From contig NZ_CP014229.1 of NCBI RefSeq assembly GCF_001553605.1, positions 165,001-229,000 of the forward strand: a DNA stretch of 64,000 nt. Reading direction: 5' to 3'. Positions 27,890-36,881 of this stretch are shown here, one piece after another; position 1 is the first letter of the stretch; every line of letters begins with the position of its first letter. The translations under genes were made by a program, and so were the position numbers. The notes under the pieces are model-generated. The model was not told where the DNA came from. It worked only from the letters and a program-made list of their open reading frames with translations, and made no database searches. This stretch comes from Desulfovibrio fairfieldensis. Lineage in GTDB: Bacteria > Desulfobacterota > Desulfovibrionia > Desulfovibrionales > Desulfovibrionaceae.

Positions 27890-28869
27890 AACATCTTCCT
27901 TGAAGTGAGGACATGGCGCGCCGAAGCGCGCCAGGAACAGTGCGTTCTCTCCTAGTATGCAAGGGGTCCGTTTCAAAGTGGATAAGTTATAATACATTTA
28001 TTGGCAAATATCGTCCGCTGGCGTCATATTGCAAGGCAACACAAAAGCCGTAGGGAATTGAGCCGTTTTCGCTCCTGGCAAAAAAGGCGCAAGAGCCGGG
28101 AGCGGCGGGAGTAAAAATCCCCCAAGCCGTGGAGCCCTGGATGAAAAAATGCTGCGCGCTAAATCCGGCCCGGTTCCGTTTTTTGCGCATCCCCGACACC
28201 CTGCATCTTGACCGGGGCTATGCCTCGGAGGCGCTTCTGCCGGAACTGGCGGCTCTTGAGCGGGTGAAAATTCTTTCCGGACCGGAGCCCATGCGTTTCG
28301 GGGCGGACGGCCTGGAAGACCCCTGGTGGTGAGGGGAGGGGGCATCCTGGACCAGAGAGTGCCTTGAGAAAGAGGCGCTGAGCGGCGACGGCACGGCGCA
28401 AACTGGCAAAGCGGGTGCCGCATGAGGCCCCTGGAATGCTCACTCACAGAGGCCTACTTTCCTCCACGTGGGTACAGGCTTTCCCTGTGTGAAATATAGC
28501 CATCTGTGTAAATTTTATGCAGGCATGGAGCAGACCTGCATAAAAAATATACGCCCTCATTTCGAGTTTCCATACAAAATTCTATTGAATTATAAGATAT
28601 TGGCTGTATTATCCAACTTTGGCACGAGCATTGCTATAAGTAAAGGCAACGGCGTCCGAAACACCGAGCGCCGAGTAAACGAAATATCCGCCGACGGGCG
28701 GTTAATATATACGAAAAAATAAAACAAATTTCCGTGCCGTCCCAGCCCCCATCAGGGCGACGCGGATTCCCCCGAAAAACCTCCTCCGTTGAATAGAATC
28801 CTCTAACCATCGGAACATCCCCCTCTTTGCGGCCGCCGGTTGACCCCGGTGGCCGCCCCTCTTTTCCAG
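27890..28869. other. Intergenic, partly AT-rich decayed region
   Basis: About 1 kb with no convincing gene. The stretch 28460-28740 is much richer in A+T than its surroundings. A short frame at 28129-28332 contains LHLDRGYASEALLPEL, which loosely recalls a transposase but cannot be assigned. With the tail-collar relic that follows, this looks like the residue of old mobile DNA. Confidence 0.5.
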
Positions 28870-29187
28870 GGCAGACCAAGCTTGAAATTTCAGCCTTACG
28901 GCGGGCAAAGCTCCGCCGGTGCCGCCTACCCAGAGCTGTTTGCACCTATGGGCGACCGGACGCCCGATTTACGCGGGCTTTTCCTGCGCGGACACGGGGA
29001 AACCCGCAGCCTTGGGCGTCCGGCAAAATGACGTGGCAGGTGCACACGATCATATCGTATCAATTCAAATCTGCCTTGGAAGTGGAGCGCGAGGACATAT
29101 TCAAGACGAGGATGGCTCGTATGTCGTGGATGTTAGAATAGAACCCGGCAATAACATGGGCCGGAAAGACGATCGCCCTTTGCAATG
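28870..29187 (+). pseudogene. Phage tail-collar (tail fibre) relic, frameshifted
   Basis: One frame reads PYGGQSSAGAAYPELFA and then PDLRGLFLRGHGE, which is the tail-collar domain pattern. A neighbouring frame picks up with ALGVRQNDVAGAHDH, the segment that normally follows, so a frameshift near 28995 breaks the gene. The N-terminal shaft and a proper end are missing and no other phage genes remain. The region to 29338 shows nothing else solid. Confidence 0.55.
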
Positions 29188-29338
29188 ACTTCCAACAGGG
29201 CGGGCAATTTTTCGGCAAGTTCCGCTTGCTCTTCCGGCGTCAATTCAATATTTTTTCTCTGGGTTATCGGGCTGTCTCCTTTGATCTGCCCGGCATTGCC
29301 GGGGTTACGCAGCACTATTTTTACCGTGAGGAAAAGCT

Positions 29339-30019
29339 ATGCACGGCCTTGCCCTTGCCGCCGCGATCCTGCTCAGCTTCTGCTTCCCTTCCACGGCGCA
29401 AGCCGGTTCTGAATCTTTTGATGCCGGAGACATGGCCCTGATCCGCCATATGCATGTGCTGTGGGCACCGATAGAAGCCGGTGGCCCCGTGGTGGATCCT
29501 GAAGCCATTTTCGGCAAGGCTGACGCCGTAAAAACCGCAGCCCGGCTGACCGGCCTGCCCCCACAGAAAGCGACGGTCAAACTGCGCCGGTTGTGTGTCC
29601 TTTTGCCGACGTTCATTACCAACGCCCGCCTGACTCCTGGGGAATACACTATTCCAGAGGAGTTCCGCGAAGCCTTTGGCGACCCTGTTTACGGTATGGA
29701 CGCGCGAGGAAAGTTTACCCTGACGGTCAGGCATCTGAAGCTGCTGCAACAAGGGATCATATGGGAAAATCGTCCGGATGACGGCGATGAGGATTTCTGG
29801 CCGGTTCAGGGGCTGGATTTCAAGCGGCCTTATGGAGACTATACCTATTACATGTACGAAATGGCCGACATCTTAGGTGAACCCTATGTGGTGAATCCCG
29901 CCACCAATAAAATTGTTGAGGACAAGGCCAAGGACGCGGCTCTGGAAAAATTGCACCACGAGCTGCTGGGGGCGCTTCAGCTGTTGCTGCTGTATGGCGA
30001 AATGCCGAAAACACCATAA
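29339..30019 (+). CDS. Exported protein of unknown function
   Basis: A 226-residue protein with a signal peptide (MHGLALAAAILLSFCFPSTAQA). The mature part has no family I recognise; it is rich in aromatic residues near FWPVQGLDFKRPYGDYTYYMYEMADI (about 150-175) and has a helical C-terminus (ALEKLHHELLGALQLLLLYG). GAGGAAA lies 7 bases before the ATG, and a clean terminator follows, so it is probably a real monocistronic gene. Confidence 0.75.
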   Translation: MHGLALAAAILLSFCFPSTAQAGSESFDAGDMALIRHMHVLWAPIEAGGPVVDPEAIFGKADAVKTAARLTGLPPQKATVKLRRLCVLLPTFITNARLTPGEYTIPEEFREAFGDPVYGMDARGKFTLTVRHLKLLQQGIIWENRPDDGDEDFWPVQGLDFKRPYGDYTYYMYEMADILGEPYVVNPATNKIVEDKAKDAALEKLHHELLGALQLLLLYGEMPKTP

Positions 30020-30050
30020 AAGATTCCTTATTGCGGACTGAAATACGGAA

Positions 30051-30084
30051 CCCCTTGAAGCCGCGCGCTTCAAGGGGGTTTTCA
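30051..30084 (+). terminator. Terminator
   Basis: CCCCTTGAAG pairs with CTTCAAGGGG, followed by GTTTTCATT. Confidence 0.9.
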
Positions 30085-30287
30085 TTCTTCAAAAGACGAA
30101 TATCCCTATTTCAAAATCCGCCCGGTGAATCAAACCGCGCTACCTGGTCCGCGCCCGCCCCTGATGCTTGCCAAACTAGCATGGAAGCATTATCTGAAAA
30201 GAGAACCCCGGCCCCTGTTAGCGCAGGAACCGGGGTGAGCACGGCGCATAGCGCCTTGCACGGTCATCTGCCGAAGGGCCAGTTTCA

Positions 30288-30320
30288 GACCCCGTATCTG
30301 TTCGCGTCAGATACGGGGTC
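30288..30320 (-). terminator. Hairpin after the 23-residue peptide gene
   Basis: GACCCCGTATCTG and CAGATACGGGGTC form a perfect 13-bp stem with a seven-base loop. It lies just 3' of the small minus-strand gene. There is no clear T tract, so it may stabilise the RNA rather than terminate it. Confidence 0.6.
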
Positions 30321-30325
30321 AGCTG

Positions 30326-30397
30326 TTAGCTAGCCTTGGAGGCCAGCAGCAGGACCAGTATCAACGCGATGAACGCGGCGAAAACCAGCTTTCGCAT
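30326..30397 (-). CDS. 23-residue single-span membrane peptide
   Basis: A tiny frame encodes MRKLVFAAFIALI followed by LVLLLASKAS: a basic start, about 15 hydrophobic residues and a short polar end. The ribosome-binding site AAAGGAGAG is ideally placed upstream, and a perfect hairpin follows the stop. That arrangement supports a true small protein, either a membrane regulator or a toxin-like peptide. No homologue is recognised and no antitoxin RNA can be shown. The bases 30398-30824 upstream hold no other gene I can support. Confidence 0.6.
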   Translation of the reverse strand: MRKLVFAAFIALILVLLLASKAS

Positions 30398-30824
30398 GGT
30401 GATACTCTCCTTTGCTGCTAGCGCCGTGCCCAGGCGTTAGAGTTTGGAAGGGTGACCGTGCCCGTTCCTTATATCGGCATTTTCAGCGCCCGGCAACGCT
30501 TTGCCGTCAGCCCCGCGCGTACCCGGAACCGTTCGTGCTTGTGGGGCCGGCCGCGCCTGATCCGCGAGAACTGTTTCTCGGGGGCATGGAGGGAATAGGC
30601 GGCTCTGGGAGCTCAGCCGGGGGACACGATACGAAATGCGACAAGTACTTTTTATGCAAGAGTCGCGGGACTGTGACGACAAGGAACAGGTCTGTTCCGG
30701 GCCGGAGGCGGCGGAGGGCAAAAAGCTCGCCGTGGACGGATACGGCCATCCCTTACGACGTTGATTTCGGCTTGTCGCGATGCATGCCCACGGCCAATGA
30801 GAATCGCCCGGTGCACCGGCGCGC

Positions 30825-32726
30825 TCAGGTCCGGCGCGCGCGTTTCAGCCGCCGCCAGAGCGTGGTGCGGTGGATGCCCAGGGCGGCGGCCGCCTCAAGG
30901 ATGTTGTGGCGGTGTGCCTCCAGGGCCAGCCTGACTTCCTCGTCGCTGGGCGCGCGCCGGGCTTGTCCCGCCGCCTGCCCGGCCTGCCGCCCTTCTTCCA
31001 GAATGTCGCGCAGGCCTGGTTCCTCCAGATGCACATGCCCCTCCGCGCAGAGCACCACATAGCGCTCAATGACGGCCTGCAATTCGCGGATGTTGCCGTC
31101 CCACTTCCGCTCCAGCAGGATTTTCAGGGCCTCGGGCGTGATCTTGCCCGAAACTTTGCCGTATTTGGCGCAGAACTTTTCAAGAAAAATCCGGGCCAGA
31201 TCCCGGATGTCGCCCCGGCGTTCCCGCAGGCTGGGGATGTTCAGGCGCAGAATGTTCAGCCGGTAATAGAGATCCTGGCGAAATGTCCCCTGTCGCACCG
31301 CCTCTTCCAGTTCCTTGTTGGTGGCTGAAATGATCCGGCAGCGGGCCTTGACGAGCCTGTCGTCGCCCAGGCGCATGAAGTCTCCGTCCTGGAGCACGCG
31401 CAGCAGGCGGCTTTGCATTTCCAGGGGGATTTCCCCGATTTCATCCAGAAAGACGGTGCCCTTGCCCGCGTATTCAAAGACGCCCTGCTTGCCGCCGCGC
31501 CGGGCGTCGGTGAACGCGCCGCGCACGTAGCCGAAGAGCTCGCTTTCCATCAGCGTGGCCGGCAGGGCCGCCAGGTTGACGGCCACGAAAGGCTCGTCCC
31601 GGCGGGGGCTGGCATTGTGAATGGCATGGGCAAACAGCTCCTTGCCCACGCCGGTCTGTCCATGCAGAAGTATGGCGGCGTCGGCCTGGGCGTATTGGCG
31701 GGCTTTGGCCTTGGCCTTTTCCAGCGCAATGCTCGCGCCCACAATATCCTCAAAGCAAAAACGGGAGCTGTGTCCCCGGTCCCCGCGTTCCGTCTGGGGC
31801 CGGGCCGAAACTTCCCGTCCGACGTCCAGGCTGATGAGCCCGTTGATGCCGAAGGTTTCCGGTTCGACCCTTTGCCAGCGGGCCACGCATTCCCGCTTGC
31901 TGTCGCCGCAGGCGAACACGGTCTTGCCCGTGCCGTTCAGAAAAAAAGAGGATGTGAAGTGGCGCTGGAAAAGGGGAATCTGCTGCATGCCGAGCCCCAG
32001 AAGCTGCTTCTTGCCCACACCGGCTAGGCGATCCGCCGGCGCGTTGCTGTAGAGCACATGCCCGTCGCCGTCCAAGGCTATCAGGCCCTGGTCCAGTTGG
32101 TCCAGGATGGCCGCCATGCGGCGCGTTTCCCGCCGGGAATCGTCGCGCGCCTCAATAATCCGCAGGGCCCCATCGCAGGCCTGGCGCAGGCTTTCCTGGT
32201 TGGTATTGAGCAAGACGGCGGGGATGCTGTTTTCCCGGCATACTTTCACCACCTGCGCGCCGCCCACGATCACTTCCGTCTTGTGTTCCAGGGCCGTGAA
32301 AATGGCTTCCAGACAATCCCTGGGTGAGGACAGGGCGACGAAACGCAGGTCCAGGTCAAAGAGATCCATGAGCTTTTTAGCGCCTTCCAGCATGTTGGCA
32401 TAGGCGATGAAGGCCATGTTACGGGAAATTTTCTGCGCCTCGCGCATGGCGTCAATGATGTCGAAAGGCGTCACCTGGATCTGGACAATGGGAATGGCGC
32501 TTGGACCGCGTTTCTGGGCTTTGCGCAGAAGTTCGGCTATGCCGCCCCGGCTGATGATCACTTCAATGGAGGAAGTTCTGGCATATTCAACAACATTGGC
32601 GGCGGATTGGTCCAGGACGCTCATGGCCAAGATGTTATGCTCGTCCTTGGGAATGGCCTGGTAAAAAGCCTGGATCAGGCTTTCGTCGGGCGCGGCGAAA
32701 AAGATGCGCGGCGCTGGATCGGGCAT
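30825..32726 (-). CDS. PrpR-type sigma-54-dependent activator
   Basis: A 633-residue enhancer-binding protein. Residues 1-180 resemble the PrpR_N sensory domain, followed by a PAS-like part (LDQGLIALDGDGHVLYSN near 217), a AAA+ domain (Walker A GQTGVGKE near 355, Walker B FLDEIGEIP) and a Fis-type helix-turn-helix at the end (AAAALGIHRTTLWRRLK). The sigma-54 contact loop reads GAFTDA instead of the usual GAFTGA. ATG 32726 with AGAGGAGAT upstream is the likely start. It is divergent from a TctC-like gene with a sigma-54 promoter, its probable target. Confidence 0.92.
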   Translation of the reverse strand: MPDPAPRIFFAAPDESLIQAFYQAIPKDEHNILAMSVLDQSAANVVEYARTSSIEVIISRGGIAELLRKAQKRGPSAIPIVQIQVTPFDIIDAMREAQKISRNMAFIAYANMLEGAKKLMDLFDLDLRFVALSSPRDCLEAIFTALEHKTEVIVGGAQVVKVCRENSIPAVLLNTNQESLRQACDGALRIIEARDDSRRETRRMAAILDQLDQGLIALDGDGHVLYSNAPADRLAGVGKKQLLGLGMQQIPLFQRHFTSSFFLNGTGKTVFACGDSKRECVARWQRVEPETFGINGLISLDVGREVSARPQTERGDRGHSSRFCFEDIVGASIALEKAKAKARQYAQADAAILLHGQTGVGKELFAHAIHNASPRRDEPFVAVNLAALPATLMESELFGYVRGAFTDARRGGKQGVFEYAGKGTVFLDEIGEIPLEMQSRLLRVLQDGDFMRLGDDRLVKARCRIISATNKELEEAVRQGTFRQDLYYRLNILRLNIPSLRERRGDIRDLARIFLEKFCAKYGKVSGKITPEALKILLERKWDGNIRELQAVIERYVVLCAEGHVHLEEPGLRDILEEGRQAGQAAGQARRAPSDEEVRLALEAHRHNILEAAAALGIHRTTLWRRLKRARRT

Positions 32727-32741
32727 GGCGATCTCCTCTGT

Positions 32742-32783
32742 GTTGCACTGTTGCATGTAGCGTCTATTTGCGTTGCGTGCAAC
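32742..32783. promoter_or_regulatory. Candidate upstream activator sites
   Basis: GTTGCA occurs at 32742-32747 and 32750-32755, and a palindrome GTTGC-GT-GCAAC at 32772-32783. These lie 55-100 bases before the -24 box, the usual place for enhancer sites, and also in the leader of the activator gene, which would allow autoregulation. Confidence 0.5.
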
Positions 32784-32837
32784 GAATTTGCGGAAAAAAG
32801 TATACAGATCGCCTTGTATTTATAGCATGTCTTATTA

Positions 32838-32853
32838 TGGTGCGTATCTTGCT
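32838..32853 (+). promoter_or_regulatory. Sigma-54 (-24/-12) promoter
   Basis: TGGTGCGTATCTTGCT has GG and GC separated by exactly ten bases and matches the TGGCACG-N4-TTGC consensus at most positions. It is 58 bases before the start of the TctC-like gene and next to a sigma-54 activator gene. Confidence 0.8.
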
Positions 32854-32911
32854 ATAGTAGGGGCATTTCAGATCGGCACGGGGCATTTCCCCCTTATTCT
32901 TTGGAGTCGGC

Positions 32912-33883
32912 ATGAGCACACGCATCGGCGCGTTCCTGGGCTGCATTTTCGGGCTGTTTCTGGTTGGGGGGCCCGCTCTGGCGGCCCCGGCGGCATATCC
33001 CGACAGGGAAATCAGTTTGGTCGTCCCATACAAAACCGGGGGCCAGAGCGACCTGACCGCCCGCAAACTGGTCGAAATCATCCGGGACAAGAAGCTGCTG
33101 CCCCAGCCGGTGGTTGTGGTGAACATTCCCGGAGCCAACACCGAGGAAGGCTTGCGCGCCGCCATGCGGGCCGATCCCGACGGCTACACCCTGCTGCTGC
33201 ACCATTCGGCCTTTGTGACCATGAAGGCCCTGGGGCAAATTTCCATGAGCTGGCACGATTTCGAGATGATCGGCCAGGCCCTTGAGATGTCCAATTCCCT
33301 GGTGGTCAATCTGGATTCGCGCTTCAGGACGATTTCGGAATTCATCGAAGCGGTGAAAAAAGAACCCGGCAAGTACCACATCGCCATTCCGGGTTTGGAC
33401 GGCGTGGCGCACCTGGCCCTGCTGGACGTGCTGGCACGTGCCGGCATCCAGGACAAGGTGGAGATCATGCCCTTTGACGGGGCCTGCGAGACGGCGGCCG
33501 CCCTGATGGGCGGGCGTGTGGACATGCGCGCCGTGCCCAATGCCGATATGGCCCGCTTTGTCATAGCGGGAGAGCAGCGGGTGCTGCTGGTCATGGGCGA
33601 CGACAAGCTGCCCGGCATCAGGGTTCCGTGCTACGCCGCCGACCTGGGCCTGAAAAATACCCTGATTCTGCATAACGGCGTTTTTGCCCCCCGGGGCACC
33701 CCCGAGAAAATCAGAAACATTTTGGCCCATGCTTTGCAACAGGCCGTGGAAAGTGAAGAATTTCAGACCTTCGCAACACAGCAGATGGCTCGGGGTCGCT
33801 TCCTGGACGCGGCTGACTGGGCCGAAGTTTTTGCGAAAGACGAAGAAAACACCGCCGCTGTCGCCAAATTTATCACCCGGTAG
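32912..33883 (+). CDS. Orphan TctC/Bug-family binding protein
   Basis: A 323-residue periplasmic receptor with a signal peptide (MSTRIGAFLGCIFGLFLVGG, cleavage after ALA). The mature start AAYPDREISLVVPYKTGGQSD is the family signature. No tctB or tctA follows. Orphan Bug receptors may share a permease, here possibly TctBA at 24792-26781, or act in sensing. Divergent transcription from a PrpR-like activator and a sigma-54 promoter link it to that regulator. Confidence 0.92.
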   Translation: MSTRIGAFLGCIFGLFLVGGPALAAPAAYPDREISLVVPYKTGGQSDLTARKLVEIIRDKKLLPQPVVVVNIPGANTEEGLRAAMRADPDGYTLLLHHSAFVTMKALGQISMSWHDFEMIGQALEMSNSLVVNLDSRFRTISEFIEAVKKEPGKYHIAIPGLDGVAHLALLDVLARAGIQDKVEIMPFDGACETAAALMGGRVDMRAVPNADMARFVIAGEQRVLLVMGDDKLPGIRVPCYAADLGLKNTLILHNGVFAPRGTPEKIRNILAHALQQAVESEEFQTFATQQMARGRFLDAADWAEVFAKDEENTAAVAKFITR

Positions 33884-34300
33884 CGGCGTGACGGCTTTGA
33901 CTGTTTTATCGGCCGGGGTGGGCATGCTTTTTTGCGCGCGTCCCGGTTTCCCGCCAGAGATAAGGTTGATGCAAATTTTCAAATCCCTCCCTCTTTTGTT
34001 TTTTGTCCCGCCCGGCCTTTGTCGCGCCCTGAGGATCACGGAAGAAAGAGCGGCCGGGAACATGCGGCCTCCGGGGGGCTTGTTTCCAGCCTCCTGCCGG
34101 GCCCGTCCGGCGCGCTGCCCGCCCTTGGAACGCCGTTCCGCGCGGCTTCCGGCGAACCCGCCGGGATGGTGCTGCCGGGGCATGAGGAACGTTTCCGCAT
34201 TTCGCGTTTTATGACTGCCCATCGTTGCTGCGAAGGCCGCGGCGAGGCTTGCGAAGCATCGACATTTTATGCGCCGACGCGTGTCGGCAGGAGGCAAGGT
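33884..34300. other. Intergenic region without recognisable gene
   Basis: About 417 bases between the receptor and aldolase genes. Frames exist but are low-complexity and lack ribosome-binding sites. A short hairpin GCCGAC-GCGT-GTCGGC (34272-34287) lies just before the aldolase ribosome-binding site and may influence its translation. Confidence 0.4.
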
Positions 34301-35065
34301 ATGAAGTATATCCGTTCCCGCGTGCAGAACCGGGAGACCGTGTATGGCGTCTGGTGCAGTCTGGCTTCTTCCATCTGCGGTGAGATCGTCGCGGGCGCGG
34401 GGTATGACTGGATGTTGCTGGATGTGGAACACGCGCCGGGCAGCCCCGCCACCTTGCTGTCGCAGTTGCAGGCCGCGGCGGCTTTTCCCGCCGTGCCCGT
34501 CGTGCGCCTGCCCATGTCGGACCGGGTCTGGTGCAAGTGGGCGCTGGATCTGGGGGCCTCGGGCATCATGTTCCCCAATATCGACAACGCGGCCCGGGCG
34601 GAAGAGGCCGTTTCCTTCATGCAGTACCCGCCGTACGGCGTGCGCGGCGTGGGACAGGCCGTGCGGGCCTCGGATTACGGGCGGGAATTCAGGCGCTATG
34701 CCGCCTGCGCCCAGCGGGGGCTTTTGGGCGTCATGCAGATCGAAAGCCCGGAAGCCGTGGAGCAGTGCGCGGCCATCGCGGCCGTGCGGGGCGTGGATGT
34801 GCTTTTTGTGGAACCGGCGGACCTGGGCGCAAGCCTGGAGCTGCCCGAGACGTTCGCGGACCCGCGCTTTATGGCGGCGCTGCGGGGCATTGCCGACGCG
34901 GCGCGCGGGCACGGCAAGGCCGCGGGCATCTTGCTGCCCACGCCGGACCTGGCCCCGGCCGTGCGGGAAATGGGCTACACCTTTATCGGCGTGGGTTCGG
35001 ATGCCGCGTTGCTGGCGCAAGCCCTGGCCGACAACCTGAAAAGCCTCTGGGCTTCCGAAAAATAA
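34301..35065 (+). CDS. HpcH/HpaI-family aldolase
   Basis: A 254-residue class II pyruvate aldolase. Family landmarks are VYGVWCSLASSICGEIVAGAGYDWMLLDVEHAP (residues 14-46), VVRLPMSD, PPYGVRGVGQAVRASDYG and the metal/pyruvate-binding VMQIESPEAVE and VEPADLG near 165. Members cleave 2-keto-3-deoxy acids to pyruvate and an aldehyde. CAGGAGGCAAGGT precedes the ATG. With the upstream receptor it suggests uptake and cleavage of a keto- or sugar-acid; the exact substrate is unknown. Confidence 0.88.
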   Translation: MKYIRSRVQNRETVYGVWCSLASSICGEIVAGAGYDWMLLDVEHAPGSPATLLSQLQAAAAFPAVPVVRLPMSDRVWCKWALDLGASGIMFPNIDNAARAEEAVSFMQYPPYGVRGVGQAVRASDYGREFRRYAACAQRGLLGVMQIESPEAVEQCAAIAAVRGVDVLFVEPADLGASLELPETFADPRFMAALRGIADAARGHGKAAGILLPTPDLAPAVREMGYTFIGVGSDAALLAQALADNLKSLWASEK

Positions 35066-35278
35066 GCGGGACCCGACCCCGGCTCAGGCCGGGGGCGTGC
35101 CGCCAGACGGATGACAAATCCCGCTTGTGCGGTGTTTGCGCCGCCACCGGCTCGTTTTCAGAAAAACGCGCCGGGCGGAAAGGCACAAAAACCAGTCGCG
35201 TAACGGCACGGCAGAGCCGTGACCTGCTCCTGATTTTGGGTCGCGTTGCCGTTGTCAACGCTCTGAAGGCCCCCCGGC

Positions 35279-36685
35279 TCAGGCCGGGGTCGTGCCTTCC
35301 TCCGCGTCCAGCAGGCCCAGCAGCTCGCTGGTCTTGTCCTCCAGCAGGGCGGGATTGGCGCGGCTTTCCACATTCAGGCGCAGCAGGGGTTCGGTGTTGG
35401 ACATGCGCAGGTTGAAGCGCCAGTCCGCGAACTCCAGATTGACGCCGTCCAGGCGGTCCTCGTGCAGGGCCGCATCCGCATAGCGGTCGCGGAGTGTTTG
35501 CATCAGCCGGGGCGCGTCGGCCACCCGCCGGTTGATTTCGCCGCTGCAGGGATAGGCGGCCATACGCTCGCTGACCAGTTCGGCCAGGGATGCGCCGGAG
35601 CGGCTGAGCAACGCGGCGATGAGCAGCCAGGGCAGCATGCCCGAATCGCAGTAGGCGAAATCCCGGAAATAGTGGTGGGCGCTCATTTCGCCGCCGTAAA
35701 CCGCGTCTTCGGCGCGCATGCGTTCCTTCATGAAGGCGTGGCCGGTCTTGCCCATGATCGGCGTGCCTCCGGCGGCCAGAACCATTTCGCGCGTGTTCCA
35801 GTAGACCCGCGTGTCATGGATGACCTTGCCGCCCGGAAAGCGCCGCAGCAGTTCCCCGGCCAGCAGGCCGATCAGATAATAGCCCTCAATGAAGCGGCCC
35901 TCGCTGTCGTAAAAGAAGCAGCGGTCGAAATCCCCGTCCCAGGCAATGCCCAGGTCCGCACCGGCCCGGCGTACCGCTTCGGCCGTGGCCTGGCGTTTTT
36001 CCGGCAAAAGGGGATTGGGCACGCCGTTGGGGAAATGCCCGTCCGGTTCCATCTGGCGGCAGACAAAGTCAAAGGGCAGGGACGGGGCCAGCTCGCGCAG
36101 CACCAGCCCGGCACAGCCGTTGCCCGCGTCGGCCGCGATTTTTAAAGGCCTGCCCGAGTCTGCCGCATCCCGCGCGCCGCTGTAGTCCAGCAGCCAGTTC
36201 AGATAGTCCGGCCTGAAACAGGCCGGGCGCACGTTGGAAAGCGCGCCCGGCGCGGGCGCATTCCGCGGAGCTTGCGTTTCAAGCAGCCGGGCCACGCGCT
36301 CCCTGAGCTCGTACAGTCCGGAATCCCCGCTTATCGGCACGGCCCCGGCGCGGACCAGCTTGAAGCCGTTTTCGTCCGCCGGGTTGTGGCTGCCGGTGAT
36401 CATGATCCCGGCGTCAAAAGGCTGGTTGGCGGCGGCGTAGTAGATTTCTTCCGTACCGCAGAGGCCCAGATCCGTGACCCGCGCCCCGGCTGCCAGCAGC
36501 CCCTGGGCCAGGGCGTCGCGCAGCTCCGGTCCGGACAGACGGGCGTCGCGCCCCAGCACCACGGAACGCGCGCCCAGCACGTCCGCCACGGCCCGGCCCA
36601 GGGCACGGGCCAGATCGGGATTGAGAGCGTCCGGCACGCGGCCCCGGATGTCATAGGCTTTGAAGCAGGAAAGATCGTAGGTCAT
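35279..36685 (-). CDS. Phosphomannomutase/phosphoglucomutase
   Basis: A 468-residue alpha-D-phosphohexomutase of the AlgC/ManB type. The start FKAYDIRGRVPDALN, the active-site serine in MITGSHNPADENGFKL near residue 97, the metal loop DGDFDRCFF near 230 and sugar loop GGEMSAHHYF near 316 are all present. It supplies mannose-1-P or glucose-1-P for cell-surface glycans. ATG 36685 follows GAGGA; the frame extends further upstream but crosses a region that looks non-coding. Confidence 0.95.
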   Translation of the reverse strand: MTYDLSCFKAYDIRGRVPDALNPDLARALGRAVADVLGARSVVLGRDARLSGPELRDALAQGLLAAGARVTDLGLCGTEEIYYAAANQPFDAGIMITGSHNPADENGFKLVRAGAVPISGDSGLYELRERVARLLETQAPRNAPAPGALSNVRPACFRPDYLNWLLDYSGARDAADSGRPLKIAADAGNGCAGLVLRELAPSLPFDFVCRQMEPDGHFPNGVPNPLLPEKRQATAEAVRRAGADLGIAWDGDFDRCFFYDSEGRFIEGYYLIGLLAGELLRRFPGGKVIHDTRVYWNTREMVLAAGGTPIMGKTGHAFMKERMRAEDAVYGGEMSAHHYFRDFAYCDSGMLPWLLIAALLSRSGASLAELVSERMAAYPCSGEINRRVADAPRLMQTLRDRYADAALHEDRLDGVNLEFADWRFNLRMSNTEPLLRLNVESRANPALLEDKTSELLGLLDAEEGTTPA

Positions 36686-36881
36686 GGCGTCCTCGCAAGC
36701 AGTGGCGGTTTTTCCCGCATGCTTGTGGAAGAGGGCGGCGATGTCAAGGGCGGGGCCTGGGCGAAGTTCGGACTTCACCATACACGACGGGCATGTTACG
36801 GAAATGTATGAGCCCATTTGCTCAAGCGGCGGATTGTCGCCGGACGTTGAGCCCAAACCCCGCGTACCCATAGGTGATGTT

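Noticed and set aside
28129..28332. Frame with LHLDRGYASEALLPEL, possibly a transposase fragment
   Set aside because: Only a short stretch resembles a DDE transposase; no inverted repeats or further motifs support it.
29133..29315. 60-residue minus-strand frame with LTPEEQAELAEKLPALLEVI
   Set aside because: It has a plausible helix but no start signal or known family, and lies over decayed DNA.
30416..30431. GGCACG-GCGC-TAGC resembling a sigma-54 promoter on the minus strand before the 23-residue peptide
   Set aside because: The start site it predicts would fall inside the ribosome-binding site, so it cannot drive a translatable message.
35071..35300. Repeat of CCGGCTCAGGCCGGGG at 35078 and 35274
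   Set aside because: Only about 20 bases are shared, one copy being in the mutase gene end; too little to call an element.
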